A stretch of DNA of 34,307 nucleotides from Dechloromonas sp. (GCA_028689015.1 JAQTXC010000026.1:1-34307); one strand, 5' to 3'. Numbered from the stretch's first letter, positions 18,821 to 30,925 are shown. Made by a program: numbers and translations. Notes: generated by a model from the letters alone, not told the origin.

Positions 18821-19431
18821 CAACGGGTCCGTGTCAGGCGGTAAACAGCGAGGCTGCCGAGGAAATTAATGTCCTCATCGCGGGTCGCTTCGACTGGCTG
18901 GCCGGCTTCGTCGAGCACCTGGCGTTCGCGGATGCTCAGGCCCATTTGCCGGCACAAGGCTTCAAAATCGAGCAGGGTAAAGAAGCGGGCATTCGGCGTG
19001 TCGTACCACTGGTAGGGCAGATCTTCGGAGACCGGCATGCGGCCGTCGAGCAAGGCGCGCAGATTTCGCCAGTAGGCGAAATTGGGAAAGGAAACCACGG
19101 CTGCGCGGCCGACGCGCAGCATTTCGTTGAGAATGCCCTCGGTGTGGCGGACCGTTTGCAGGGTACGCGACAGCACGACATGGTCGAAAGCCTGGTCGGC
19201 AAAATCGGCCAGGCCATTTTCCAGATTGCTCTGGATGACGTTAATGCCGTTCTGCAGCGCCGCCAGGATGTTGGCATCGTCAATTTCGACGCCCCAGCCC
19301 TGGACGTTGCGTTCATTGATCAGGCGCTTGAGCAGCGAGCCGTCGCCGCAGCCGAGGTCGAGCACGCGTTGCCCGGGTTCCACCCAACTGGCAATGAGGT
19401 CAAAGTCGGGACGGTCGGGCAGAGTCGTCAT
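18820..19431 (-). CDS. metW: MetW, partner of homoserine acyltransferase
   Basis: This 203-residue protein has a class I methyltransferase fold ([15 protein letters not shown] near residue 23) and ends with the MetW-specific block [12 protein letters not shown]. In bacteria with metXW, MetW is needed for or enhances MetX activity in methionine synthesis. Coupled to metX through an ATGA overlap and to ampG through TGATG. Confidence 0.94.
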   Translation of the reverse strand: MTTLPDRPDFDLIASWVEPGQRVLDLGCGDGSLLKRLINERNVQGWGVEIDDANILAALQNGINVIQSNLENGLADFADQAFDHVVLSRTLQTVRHTEGILNEMLRVGRAAVVSFPNFAYWRNLRALLDGRMPVSEDLPYQWYDTPNARFFTLLDFEALCRQMGLSIRERQVLDEAGQPVEATRDEDINFLGSLAVYRLTRTR

Positions 19432-20558
19432 AGCGTGATGTTCCGCAGATAGGCCGCGACCACGCCATGGTAGTGCGCGTCTTCCATCAGGAAGGAGTCG
19501 TGACCGAAATTGAGGTCGATTTCGGCGTAGGAGACGTTACGACCATTGGCCAGCAGGGCGGCGACGATTTCGCGTGAGCGGGCGGGCGAAAAGCGCCAGT
19601 CGGTGGTGAACGAAGCCACCAGGAAGCCGGTTCTCGGGTCGGTCCGGCCAAGAGCCTTGACCAGGTCGCCGTCATCGAGGCGGGCTGGGTCAAAATAGTC
19701 GAGCGCCTTGGTCATCAGCAGATAGGTGTTGGCGTCGAAATAGCCGGCGAACTTGTCACCCTGGTAACGTAAGTAGGACTCGACCTCAAACTCGACATCG
19801 AAATCGAAGGAGAAGGCGTTGTTGCGCAATTCCCGGCCGAATTTTTCGCCCATCTGGTCGTCGGATAGATACGTGATATGGCCAAGCATGCGGGCCAGGC
19901 GCAGGCCGCGTAGCGGGCGAGTGCCGTAGTCGTAGTAATGGCCGCCATGAAAATCAGGGTCGGTCAGGATGGCCTGGCGAGCAACGTCGTTGAAGGCAAT
20001 GTTCTGCGCCGACAGTTTGGGCGCAGAGGCAATGACGATGGCGTGGCGAACGCGTTCCGGAAAGGTGATACTCCAGCGCAGGGCCTGCATGCCGCCCAGG
20101 CTGCCGCCCATGACGGCGGCCCATTGGTCGATGCCAAAGCAGTCGGCCAGCCGGGCCTGGGCCGTTACCCAGTCGCTGACCGCGAGCATCGGAAAGTCGG
20201 CGCCCCAGGGCTTGCCGCTTGCTGGATTGATTGATGAGGGGCCGGTTGAGCCATGGCAACCCCCTAGATTGTTCAGGCCGACGACGAAAAATTTGTCGGT
20301 ATCGAGCGGTCGACCGGGACCGATGATGTTGTCCCACCAACCGATGTTGCCGGGCTGGTCCGTATAGTGGCCAGCGACATGATGATGGCCGGATAGGGCA
20401 TGGCAGATCAGGATGGCATTCGACTTGGCCGCATTGAGCGTGCCGTAGGTTTCGACCATCAGGTCATAGGACGGCAAAACGCCGCCGCTACGCAAATGCA
20501 GCGGTTCGCTGAAGTGGAGGCGTTGCGCTGCGACGACGCCGACGGATTGTCCGGCCAT
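19428..20558 (-). CDS. metX: Homoserine O-acyltransferase (MetX)
   Basis: This 376-residue alpha/beta hydrolase catalyses the committed step of methionine synthesis, acylating homoserine. The nucleophile is S153 in [10 protein letters not shown], and the catalytic histidine is in [10 protein letters not shown]. Other family blocks are [14 protein letters not shown] and [13 protein letters not shown]. In betaproteobacteria with MetW, the MetX acyl donor is often succinyl- rather than acetyl-CoA; the sequence alone does not settle this for me. ATG 20558 has AGGAG six bases upstream. It is controlled by the SAM-II riboswitch and terminator in its leader. Confidence 0.95.
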   Translation of the reverse strand: MAGQSVGVVAAQRLHFSEPLHLRSGGVLPSYDLMVETYGTLNAAKSNAILICHALSGHHHVAGHYTDQPGNIGWWDNIIGPGRPLDTDKFFVVGLNNLGGCHGSTGPSSINPASGKPWGADFPMLAVSDWVTAQARLADCFGIDQWAAVMGGSLGGMQALRWSITFPERVRHAIVIASAPKLSAQNIAFNDVARQAILTDPDFHGGHYYDYGTRPLRGLRLARMLGHITYLSDDQMGEKFGRELRNNAFSFDFDVEFEVESYLRYQGDKFAGYFDANTYLLMTKALDYFDPARLDDGDLVKALGRTDPRTGFLVASFTTDWRFSPARSREIVAALLANGRNVSYAEIDLNFGHDSFLMEDAHYHGVVAAYLRNITL

Positions 20559-20567
20559 GCTGCTCCT

Positions 20568-20604
20568 GAAAACAAAAACCCAGTTGGCTGAAACGCGAAC
20601 TGGG
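20568..20604 (-). terminator. Intrinsic terminator between SAM-II aptamer and metX
   Basis: On the minus strand, CCCAGTT (20604-20598) pairs with AACTGGG (20585-20579) around a 12-base loop, followed directly by TTTTTGTTTT. The hairpin lies after the SAM-II aptamer and ends only a few bases before the metX ribosome-binding site. This is the arrangement expected of a transcription-attenuating expression platform. Confidence 0.85.
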
Positions 20605-20607
20605 TGG

Positions 20608-20668
20608 TTCCCGTTTTAGCTGCATTTTTAAAAGCGCCCGCAATCAGAGCTCAAATCGGCGCTGCCAT
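20608..20668 (-). ncRNA. SAM-II riboswitch aptamer upstream of metXW
   Basis: The minus-strand leader contains the SAM-II hallmarks in order. They are GCGCC followed by GATTTGA, then ATTGC, the P1 closing strand GGCGC, and AAAATGCAGCTAAAACGGG at the 3' end. P1 pairs plus 20658-20662 with 20634-20638. Compared with the classic metX SAM-II aptamer as I remember it, the GAUUU, UUGC..GCGC and AAAUGyAGCUAAAA.GGG elements all match. SAM-II binds S-adenosylmethionine in an H-type pseudoknot and is usually found before metX/metA. Gene context therefore fits exactly. Confidence 0.88.
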
Positions 20669-20688
20669 CGTTACTCGGCAAGCGCTGG

Positions 20689-20717
20689 ACGATACCGAGC
20701 GGCCTGGCAAAAGTCAA
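20689..20717 (-). promoter_or_regulatory. Predicted sigma-70 promoter of metXW-ampG
   Basis: On the minus strand, TTGACT (20717-20712) and TATCGT (20694-20689) are separated by exactly 17 bases, giving a start near 20682. The SAM-II aptamer begins about 15-20 bases downstream. This independently supports a ~125-base regulated leader rather than read-through from the GGDEF gene. Confidence 0.65.
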
Positions 20718-20736
20718 TTGGCGCCCGGTTGGTCCA

Positions 20737-22827
20737 CTAATTGGCACCGCGCAGGATGGCGCCTTCCAGCCAGGCATCAAAAGGTTCGCGCGGGGCGATG
20801 ACTTGCCCTTGAGCGTAGCTGACACCAAGCGTGGCCAGACTGTCGCGCTGGCTGAGATCATCGATGCCGTCGGCAATGGCATAAACATTCTGGGCGGCAG
20901 TGATTTCCAGGATGGCTTTCAATAACGCGGTCGACGTGCGGTTATCGACAATATCCCGCGTCAAACCGGGGCTGAGCTTGATGTAGGCCGGGCTCAGCGC
21001 CCGCAGGTGGTGGAAGGACGACAGGCCGCTGCCAAACTCGGTGAGGGCGATCTGGCAGCCCAGGCGCTGCATGTGGCGGCTGAATTCAACGATCTGGCCG
21101 GACTGGCGAACGGTGACGTCTTCAGGGAACATCAGGCACAGCCCCTTGCCGGCCACCCCTTCTTCGCGCAGGCGGCGGCCGATGTAATCGCTGGTAGCGC
21201 TGTTTTCCAGTGCGTTGCGTGAGAGCGGAACCAGGCATTTCATGGCTCGGCCAGCCCGGGTCGCCCGGGCCATGGCCCGGATGCCGGTGTCGACGAAGTG
21301 CTGATCGAACTGATTGGCCAGTTCGTAGCGTTCGGCGGCATCGATCAGGGCGCTCATCGCAATGGGTGGTTGACCTGGTTCATTAAGGCGGGCGCTGAGT
21401 TCGGCAATGTCACCATCCGGCACCTCCCGGTTGAGACGGCGGACGGGCAGGGCTTCGAGCATCAGGCGACCATCAAGCAGTGCCTCAGCCAAGCGGCTGG
21501 ACCAGTTCCCCTGATTTTGCCGGCGTTCGGGTGGGCTGCTGGCCTCGGCCTCGCATACCTGATTGCGGCCTTGTTCCTTGGCACGCTGGCAGGCGGCATC
21601 GCTGGCGCCGATGATCTCCTGGACGTTGTGCACCTGGCGCGTGATGGGGGTGAGGCCAATACTGGCGCCAATGCTGAAAATCTTGTCTTGCCAGATGAAG
21701 CGATAGTCGTTCGACAATTGGCAGAGATCATGGGCGACCTGACGGGCGCGATCATGATTGCAGTTGGCGAGCAGAATGCCGAATTCGTCGCCGCCCAGAC
21801 GGGCCAGCGTATCTGTTTCCCGGAGACGGCCGGCAAAAAATTGGCCGATCTGGCGCAGCAACTCATCGCCGGCCAGATGGCCGCAGGTGTCATTGACTGG
21901 TTTGAAGCGGTCAAGGTCGACGAACAGCATGGAGGCTTCTTCGCCACCAGCCTGGATGGTGTCGAGGACTTTTTCAAGGCGCAATTCGAATTCGCGGCGG
22001 TTCAGCAAGCCGGTCAGAGCATCGTGGCTGGCATGGAAGACGAGTTGGGCAGTTGCTGCCTCGATGCGGCTTTGCATCGAGTGCTGCATATCTTCGATGT
22101 GCTCGGCCATTTCGTTGAAACCGGCCTCTAGTTGGCGTAATTCGGCATGTGAGACCACGGGTACGCGCGTTGAAAACAGGCCCGATGACATGGCGTTCAC
22201 TGCCTGCGCCAGGCGAGTCAGGGGTTTGGCCAGATGGTCGGCCATGCGAATGGCGAGCAGTGCCATCAGGGTCAGGCCGATGCCGACCACGATTAGGCCG
22301 CGGGTCAAAAATTCACGTTTATGATTGGAGAGTTCGCTTTTGTCGAACTCGACGAAAATCATGCCGATTATTTCCGGAACGGGCTGGCCGGAACTCGCCA
22401 GGTCGAACAGCGGGTCGGTTTCGTTCTGGGTACGCAGGACGGGGGCGCCAAAAGCCAGCCAGCGCTCGCTTTCCCCAACCAGGCGGGGATGCTCAACGCG
22501 GTTGCGTAGACTGTCGGCAGCGAGTGATACCCGGCCGCTGACCGCCAGTGTTCGTCCCTTGCTATTGACAATGACCACCGCCTTGACGCCCGGCTCCTGG
22601 ATCGTGGCCTGGACCAGGGCGTGCAGACCGTCCTGCTGGCCGGCGATAATGGCGTATTCGCTGACCGGGGCCAGATGGCGGACGGTAGCCAGGCCCTTGA
22701 TGTGCATTTGTTCTTCAAGCGAACGGACGCCGCTGATCGTGAAGTACAGAACCAGGATCAGGGCGATCAGCGCGCTGGGGAGCAGGGTCAGCACCAGCAG
22801 GCGGTGACGTAGATCAAGATGTCTCAT
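20737..22827 (-). CDS. Membrane GGDEF protein with HAMP and degenerate EAL domain
   Basis: This 696-residue inner-membrane protein has TM1 (about 10-32), a periplasmic sensor (33-170), TM2 (174-194), HAMP (195-245), GGDEF (about 262-425) and an EAL-like domain (450-690). The GGDEF active site is intact at 345-349, and an inhibitory RxxD (RETD, 336-339) lies exactly five residues before it. It probably makes cyclic di-GMP. The EAL domain keeps EAL (458-460), but the metal and catalytic motifs are changed: DDFG is TEFG, K.D is KLS, and AEGVE is ADGID. It is probably not a phosphodiesterase. Its start overlaps the stop of the upstream periplasmic binding protein (ATGA), suggesting a sensory pair. 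Confidence 0.9.
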   Translation of the reverse strand: MRHLDLRHRLLVLTLLPSALIALILVLYFTISGVRSLEEQMHIKGLATVRHLAPVSEYAIIAGQQDGLHALVQATIQEPGVKAVVIVNSKGRTLAVSGRVSLAADSLRNRVEHPRLVGESERWLAFGAPVLRTQNETDPLFDLASSGQPVPEIIGMIFVEFDKSELSNHKREFLTRGLIVVGIGLTLMALLAIRMADHLAKPLTRLAQAVNAMSSGLFSTRVPVVSHAELRQLEAGFNEMAEHIEDMQHSMQSRIEAATAQLVFHASHDALTGLLNRREFELRLEKVLDTIQAGGEEASMLFVDLDRFKPVNDTCGHLAGDELLRQIGQFFAGRLRETDTLARLGGDEFGILLANCNHDRARQVAHDLCQLSNDYRFIWQDKIFSIGASIGLTPITRQVHNVQEIIGASDAACQRAKEQGRNQVCEAEASSPPERRQNQGNWSSRLAEALLDGRLMLEALPVRRLNREVPDGDIAELSARLNEPGQPPIAMSALIDAAERYELANQFDQHFVDTGIRAMARATRAGRAMKCLVPLSRNALENSATSDYIGRRLREEGVAGKGLCLMFPEDVTVRQSGQIVEFSRHMQRLGCQIALTEFGSGLSSFHHLRALSPAYIKLSPGLTRDIVDNRTSTALLKAILEITAAQNVYAIADGIDDLSQRDSLATLGVSYAQGQVIAPREPFDAWLEGAILRGAN

Positions 22828-23723
22828 TGGGCTGTCCGGTCGGCAAGGAGGGCACGGTAGATGGCGGATTCATCCCCCATGGCCAGATTGAAGGCGTCAG
22901 CGACACTTTGGTTGATGGTAATCGAGTAATAGGTGGGCGATTGCGGGGGCGGCAGGTTGTTGCCGCGATTCAAGATCAATTCACCGGTCTGGCGGCCGAT
23001 CTGGCCGGGACTGCTGTACAGCGCGGCTAAGGCCCCGGCCTTGACCAGGGCGGGCGAAAAGGCAATCAGCGGCCGGCGATAACGGTAGGTGGTGATCAGT
23101 AGGGGCTTGATCGTTTCGCGTCGGTATAACTGGCTGTCCGGGATGGCAACCAGGACATCGATGCGAGGCAACAGGGCGTCCAGTGCCGGCAGCAGGCTGA
23201 TGTCGCTGTCGACTGCTTCGCTATCCAGTGAATAGCCGGCCAGATTGAAAGTGCGACGTAGGACGGGGAGTTCGCTGCGCGTTTCGCTACTGTGCAGCAA
23301 GCCAAAGCGTTCCTTGCCGGGCAGCAGGTGACGCATCAGCGCAGTCAGGCGGTTGCTTGGCTGGTCGAGGACGATGGCCGAGACACGGTCGTTGCGGCGG
23401 TTGTCGGCCAGTGCCCGCGTGTAGCCGGCCCGGGGGAGGAGGCTGGCCAGCAGCGGGGTGCCGGGTACGCGGCGGGCTAGGCCGGCCGGCAGGGCTTCGC
23501 TACCGACAGTGATGATCAGGTCGGCGCTGAGCGGACTGTTGTCATTGCCCAAGAAGAAATGCCGGATCTGCCAGTCGCTGCCTTGCAGTACGCGCTGCAA
23601 TTCCTCGCTGAATTCCTGGTAGGGGGCACTGTTGTCGGCCATCAGCAGCGCGATACTGCTCGCCCGGGCCGGGGGCGCCAGTAACAGAAAGACGATGAGA
23701 AGGGCGCGCAGCAAGCCGGTCAT
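22824..23723 (-). CDS. Periplasmic substrate-binding protein (ABC_sub_bind family), putative sensor partner
   Basis: This 299-residue protein has a cleaved signal peptide (MTGLLRALLIVFLLLAPPARA) and a type I periplasmic-binding fold. The fold shows SADLIITVGSEAL, DVLVAIPDSQLY and RPLIAFSPALVKAGALAALYSSP. This is the ABC_sub_bind family seen with orphan sensors as well as transporters. No ABC permease or ATPase is nearby; instead it is coupled by ATGA to the GGDEF protein. It may therefore present a ligand to that protein's periplasmic domain. ATG 23723 is preferred over an in-frame TTG at 23759, which falls within the probable promoter. Confidence 0.8.
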   Translation of the reverse strand: MTGLLRALLIVFLLLAPPARASSIALLMADNSAPYQEFSEELQRVLQGSDWQIRHFFLGNDNSPLSADLIITVGSEALPAGLARRVPGTPLLASLLPRAGYTRALADNRRNDRVSAIVLDQPSNRLTALMRHLLPGKERFGLLHSSETRSELPVLRRTFNLAGYSLDSEAVDSDISLLPALDALLPRIDVLVAIPDSQLYRRETIKPLLITTYRYRRPLIAFSPALVKAGALAALYSSPGQIGRQTGELILNRGNNLPPPQSPTYYSITINQSVADAFNLAMGDESAIYRALLADRTAQ

Positions 23724-23759
23724 GGCTGCACTATAATTGCACGGGCTATGCAAGTGCAA
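23724..23759 (-). promoter_or_regulatory. Possible leaderless promoter with inverted-repeat operator
   Basis: On the minus strand, TATAGT (23735-23730) ends six bases before the ATG of the binding-protein gene, with TTGCAC (23759-23754) at -35 spacing 18. Transcription would start at or next to the ATG. An inverted repeat TTGCAC-N11-GTGCAA spans the -35 and spacer (plus 23737-23759), a likely operator. No ribosome-binding site precedes this ATG. Confidence 0.5.
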
Positions 23760-23866
23760 TATTTGTGACGATCAATGCACAGATAGCGCTGTTGGCGTGG
23801 GGGTGGGCATGGTCTGATGTGTGCTGTTCTGACCCTTGATATCACAGGGTAAACGGCAGGAAATGA
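23760..23866. other. Intergenic gap between btuF end and the binding-protein promoter
   Basis: These 107 bases hold no gene that I can support. They contain an imperfect hairpin with a self-complementary core (ACCCT-TGATATCA-AGGGT, 23832-23850) just past the btuF stop. There is no T tract, so it is not a clear terminator. A 12-base perfect palindrome, AAATGATCATTT (23861-23872), runs over the btuF stop codon. Confidence 0.5.
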
Positions 23867-24757
23867 TCATTTTTCGCGACGACGGCTTCGTGCGATGTCG
23901 AGAAATGCACAAAGTTTTGCCGCGCCGTCGAGAATGCGTGGCGTGTGACGTTGCATGATGTCGGGATTGATGTGAAACAGGTTGTCGCGGTCGACGGCAG
24001 TCATTTGCCGCCATTTGTCCCAGTCGTGCAGCCAGTCGGGGCGGGCGTCGCCCATGCCAGTGGCGATGATGGTTTCCGGGTTGGCGGCCAGCACGGCTTC
24101 GGTGCTGACCCGCGGGGCCATCTGCGGCAGGTGGCCGAAGACATTGTCGCCACCGCACAGCTTGATCGCATCGCTGATGATTTGTGGGCCACCCACGGTG
24201 ATCAACGGGGTTTGCCAGATCTGATAAAAGACGCGTACTGGCGGCCGTTGGCTATAACGCTGTTGCAGAGTGACCAGTCGCTGACGGAAGGCCTGGGCGG
24301 CCCGGCGGGCGCTGGCTTCGGTGCCGGCCAGCTCGCCGAGGCGCTCCAGTTGGTTGGCGATGTTGGCCATGGTGTTGGGTTGCGAGATGTAAACCGTCAA
24401 GCCCAATGCTTTGAGTTTGTCAGCCTGCACCATGCTGTTACCGCTTTCCCAGGCGATCACCAAGTCCGGCTTGAGGGCGACGACGGCTTCGAGATCGATG
24501 CGCGAATAACCGCCAACCCGGGTGATTTTTTTTGCCTCGGGTGGATAGTCGCTGTAATCGACGGTGCCAACCAGTCGTTCGCCCGCACCGATGGCGAACA
24601 GGCTTTCTGCAATGTGCGGCGCCAGGGCAATGATGCGTTTGGCCGGTCCGGCCAGTTTGACGGTATGGCCGGCATCGTCACGCAGGTTGAGTTCGGCGAG
24701 GGCCGCTGGGGGGCAGAGCAGGCTTGCGGTCAACGCCAGCCAGGGCAGGATTTTCAT
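23867..24757 (-). CDS. btuF: BtuF-like periplasmic cobalamin-binding protein
   Basis: This 296-residue exported class III periplasmic-binding protein starts with signal peptide [21 protein letters not shown]. It has the family's two lobes: AKRIIALAPHIAESLFAIGA ... VGGYSRIDLEAVVALKPDLV, and ISDAIKLCGGDNVFG ... VLAANPETIIATG. BtuF delivers corrinoids to BtuCD. Iron-siderophore binders look similar, so the call relies on its place at the end of the bluB-cbiB-cobC operon. The ATG at 24757 overlaps the cobC stop (ATGA). No btuC or btuD gene is in the window. Confidence 0.83.
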   Translation of the reverse strand: MKILPWLALTASLLCPPAALAELNLRDDAGHTVKLAGPAKRIIALAPHIAESLFAIGAGERLVGTVDYSDYPPEAKKITRVGGYSRIDLEAVVALKPDLVIAWESGNSMVQADKLKALGLTVYISQPNTMANIANQLERLGELAGTEASARRAAQAFRQRLVTLQQRYSQRPPVRVFYQIWQTPLITVGGPQIISDAIKLCGGDNVFGHLPQMAPRVSTEAVLAANPETIIATGMGDARPDWLHDWDKWRQMTAVDRDNLFHINPDIMQRHTPRILDGAAKLCAFLDIARSRRREK

Positions 24758-25738
24758 GGTGTGCTCCAGTCGGCCAGGGCGGCCGTCAGACGCGTCCACC
24801 CTTGTTCATCAGCCGGCAGGCCAAAACGGAGCAGGGTGGACTCGGCAAAGTGGCGGGTCAGGACGGCCCGGTGGGCGAGAAAATCGTGCAGTGCCGCGGC
24901 TTGCGGCAGCTTGAGCGTGGCAAAAAGTGCGGTCGACCGCGTTTCGCCGAGATTTTCCAGCAGGGCGTGCAGGCGGGCCGCTGCACCAGGCAGGGCCTGG
25001 CGCTGTGCGCTTTGCCAGCCGGTATCGGATAGCGCCAGCCGGGCGACAGCGCGGGCAGGGCCGGAAATCGGCCAGGGGCCCAGGGCATCGGCCAGGCGGT
25101 CGAGCAATTCCGGGGCAGCAAAGACGAAGCCGACGCGCGCCCCGGCCAGGCCGAAAAACTTGCCCAGCGAGCGCAGGACGATCAGGTTGGGAGCCTCGGC
25201 GGTGCCGGCTAGCGGCGCCAGGCTGTCATCGGGTGTGGCGTCGATAAAGGCTTCGTCGATGATCAGCCAGCCGCCGCGTTGCCGGAGCTGGGCCGCTGCG
25301 TCGACGACCGCTGCGTAGGGCTGGTGATGACCGCTCGGATTGTTCGGGTTGCAGAGCAGCACATAGGGCGTGGCTGCCGTCAGGGCGCGGCTTAAGGGGG
25401 CGTTGGCCAACTGTCGGACCTTGTGGCCGGCGCGTTGCCAGGCGGCCGGATGTTCGGCGTACAGGGGCGCCAGGCAGGCGACGGCGGCGCGTGGCAGCAA
25501 GCTGGGCAGCGTCTGGATGGCGGCTTGCGAGCCGGCTACCGGCAGCAGATGGGCATTGCCGTAGTAAGCCGCGGCTGCCGCCTCCAGGCCGTCGTGTGCT
25601 TCTGGCAGGCGCTGCCAGACCTCGGCCGGCAGCGCCGGCACCGGCCAGCCCTGCGGGTTGATGCCCGTCGATAAGTCCAGCCAGTCGGCAAGCGGGATGT
25701 TGTAATGGACCGCGGCGGCGCGCAGTCGACCGCCGTGG

Positions 25739-25746
<8 letters not shown>
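24754..25746 (-). CDS. cobC: Threonine-phosphate decarboxylase (CobC / CobD of Salmonella)
   Basis: This 330-residue class I/II PLP aminotransferase-fold enzyme makes (R)-1-amino-2-propanol phosphate for cobalamin. [14 protein letters not shown] near the N-terminus is characteristic of the family, [10 protein letters not shown] is the substrate/PLP loop, and the PLP lysine is in [18 protein letters not shown]. Named cobC in Pseudomonas usage and cobD in Salmonella. It overlaps cbiB by 8 bases and btuF by 4, so all are one operon. Confidence 0.9.
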
Positions 25747-28964
<3,218 letters not shown>

Positions 28965-28992
<28 letters not shown>

Positions 28993-30317
28993 TGGATACG
29001 CTGCAGGGCGGCCTGTTTTTGCAGTTCCCGGAAATCGACTTCACGGCCATGTAGGGCGTACAAGGCGCGCAGGTTGCCGAAAATCTTCTTCGCCTCGTCG
29101 CCGGCCATCAATTGGGCGGCGTGCTTGTCGGCCAGCTTGGGGTCATTGAGGCCGAGCGCGGCGCGGATGACATCAATGCGGGCAGGCGTGCTGAGTGCCG
29201 TGTCGAGTAGCGCTGGACGCAGGCCGCTAAAACGGGCGCGGCCCTTTTCCGGTACGCAGAGCGCGAGCAGGGCGGCGTAGCTGGCCTGGTCGTCGAGCGT
29301 GAAGTTCTGAACTTCGCTGTCGCGCAGGCCAAGCAAAAGTTGCTCGGTGGAGAGTTTGTCGCCAGCCTGCAGATGGCTGCGGGCCAGGGCTAGGCGGTCA
29401 GCCGGGGCAATGGCACCCGGCATGCTGTCGTTGCTGATGACATCGGCCATCATCGTCCGTGCCGTCGCGCTGTCGCCATTGAGGGTGGCCGCTTCGGCCA
29501 GCAGGCGTTTGCGCAGATAGTTGCGCGGGGTTTTGCGACTGACTTCGTCGAGCACGGCCTGGGCGGTGGCGTGTTCGCCCTGTGCCATGCAGATTTTGGC
29601 CTTGAGGTCGGCCGCGTCGAAAAAATGCGGCGTGTCGCGGACCACGTCATCGATCGCGGCGCGGGCTTCGCTTTGCCGGTTTTGGGCGTGCAAGCTGCGG
29701 GCGATGCCGGCCTTGGCCCAGGGAAAGGCATGTTGATCAAGAATTTGTCGGTAAGCCTGTTCGGCCTGCGTGGTCTCGCCACTGGCCAGCAGGACTTCGG
29801 CCTGTTGGCGGAGGATTTCAAAACGATAGGGTCGACCGGCTTCACTCTGCTTTTTCGTTTCGAGAATGGCCAGCGCCTGGGCGTAATTCTGCCGCCGTTT
29901 TTCGCGGTAATAACTGCCGAAGAAGGCTTTGCGCTGGGCGATGCGGTCAAGACGTAGCAGTAGTTTGTCGGGCGAGAAAGGCTTGATGATGTAATCGTCC
30001 GGGACGAGTTCGACGGCAGAAACGACCTGTTCATAAGACTGTTCGCCGGTCACCATCATGAAGACACTTTCATCCGGTAGCAGGTTGAAGCGGCGCAACT
30101 CTTCAAGCAATTGCTGGCCGGAGCGGCCTTCGCCGAGTAGGTAATCGCAGAGGATGACGTCCGGCGTGTTGTTGCGGATACGGTAAATGGCATCCTGGTA
30201 ATTGGCGGCGAACTCGACCGAGAAGGCGCCGATGGTCTGGGCGATGGCGCGCAGGGCATCGCGCGCCTGGGCCTGGTCGTCGATGACCAGAAAGCGTCGT
30301 TTGCTGTAGTCGATCAT
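28965..30317 (-). CDS. Response regulator with TPR output domain
   Basis: This 450-residue cytosolic protein has an N-terminal receiver domain (about 8-125) with D13-D14, phospho-acceptor D58 in VILCDYLLG, and K112 in YIIKPFSP. The remaining ~300 residues are helical repeats that look like tetratricopeptide repeats, for example [20 protein letters not shown] then AYRQIL, and [20 protein letters not shown]. It has no DNA-binding or enzymatic output, so it probably acts by phosphorylation-controlled protein contacts. It is coupled (ATGA) to the histidine kinase directly upstream. Targets are unknown. Confidence 0.88.
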
Positions 30318-30925
30318 GTGGGCAGCCGCAGTTCCAGCCAGGCGCCGCCGAGCGGGCTGTCGTTGCCCAGTAGTAGCTGCCCGCAACGCCCCTGGTGTTG
30401 GTGCAGGGAGGCGATGCGTTCGGCCAGCAACAGGCCGATGCCACTAGCGGGCGGCAGTTGTGCAAAACCGGGGCCGTCGTCATCGACGCGCAAAATCAGT
30501 ATCTCGTGGTCCAGGCGGGCGCTGAGGCGGATTTGCTGACGAGCGTAGCGGCAGGCGTTCTGGATGGCGTTGTTGAGAAGGTCGGCGATCAAGTCACGGT
30601 CGAGCGGCCAGGCGTCGACCACCGGACAATCCAGGGCAAGGCGTAGCCCTTGTTTGCTGAGGTGGGCGCGTTGGGCCAGGGCGACTTCGTCGACCAGGTC
30701 GGCGATGATGACCGGTACGATGGCCAGTTGGGCGCCATCGCGCAGCAGACGATAGGCGGCCAGGCTGCGGCTGAGGCGGCTGGCGGCATTTTCGATGGCG
30801 AAGCGAACTTCGCCCAGATCGGCCTGGTGCTGATTTTCGTAGGCGGCGACCAGCGATTCGGCAAGAAACAATTGGTTCTTGCTGTCGTGAATGCCTGAGG
30901 CGAGGACGTCGAGCAGTTTTTGCAT
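30314..30925 (-). CDS. Short cytosolic histidine kinase without sensor domain
   Basis: This 203-residue protein has a DHp-like helix with candidate phospho-histidine H13 in GIHDSKNQLF (H-D-x-K-N type). Its HATPase_c domain has LLNNAIQNACRYA (N box), VDDDGPGF (G1) and GIGLLLAERIASLHQ (G2). There are no membrane spans or PAS domain, so the signal must come through another protein or through the N-terminal helix pair. It begins 33 bases after cobU and overlaps the REC-TPR gene by ATGA. It forms an obvious pair with that gene. Confidence 0.88.
   Translation of the reverse strand: MQKLLDVLASGIHDSKNQLFLAESLVAAYENQHQADLGEVRFAIENAASRLSRSLAAYRLLRDGAQLAIVPVIIADLVDEVALAQRAHLSKQGLRLALDCPVVDAWPLDRDLIADLLNNAIQNACRYARQQIRLSARLDHEILILRVDDDGPGFAQLPPASGIGLLLAERIASLHQHQGRCGQLLLGNDSPLGGAWLELRLPT

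Noticed and set aside
23945-25318. 457-codon plus-strand frame across btuF and cobC
   Set aside because: It runs antisense to two well-recognised, coupled genes and shows no domain, so it is a GC-driven shadow.
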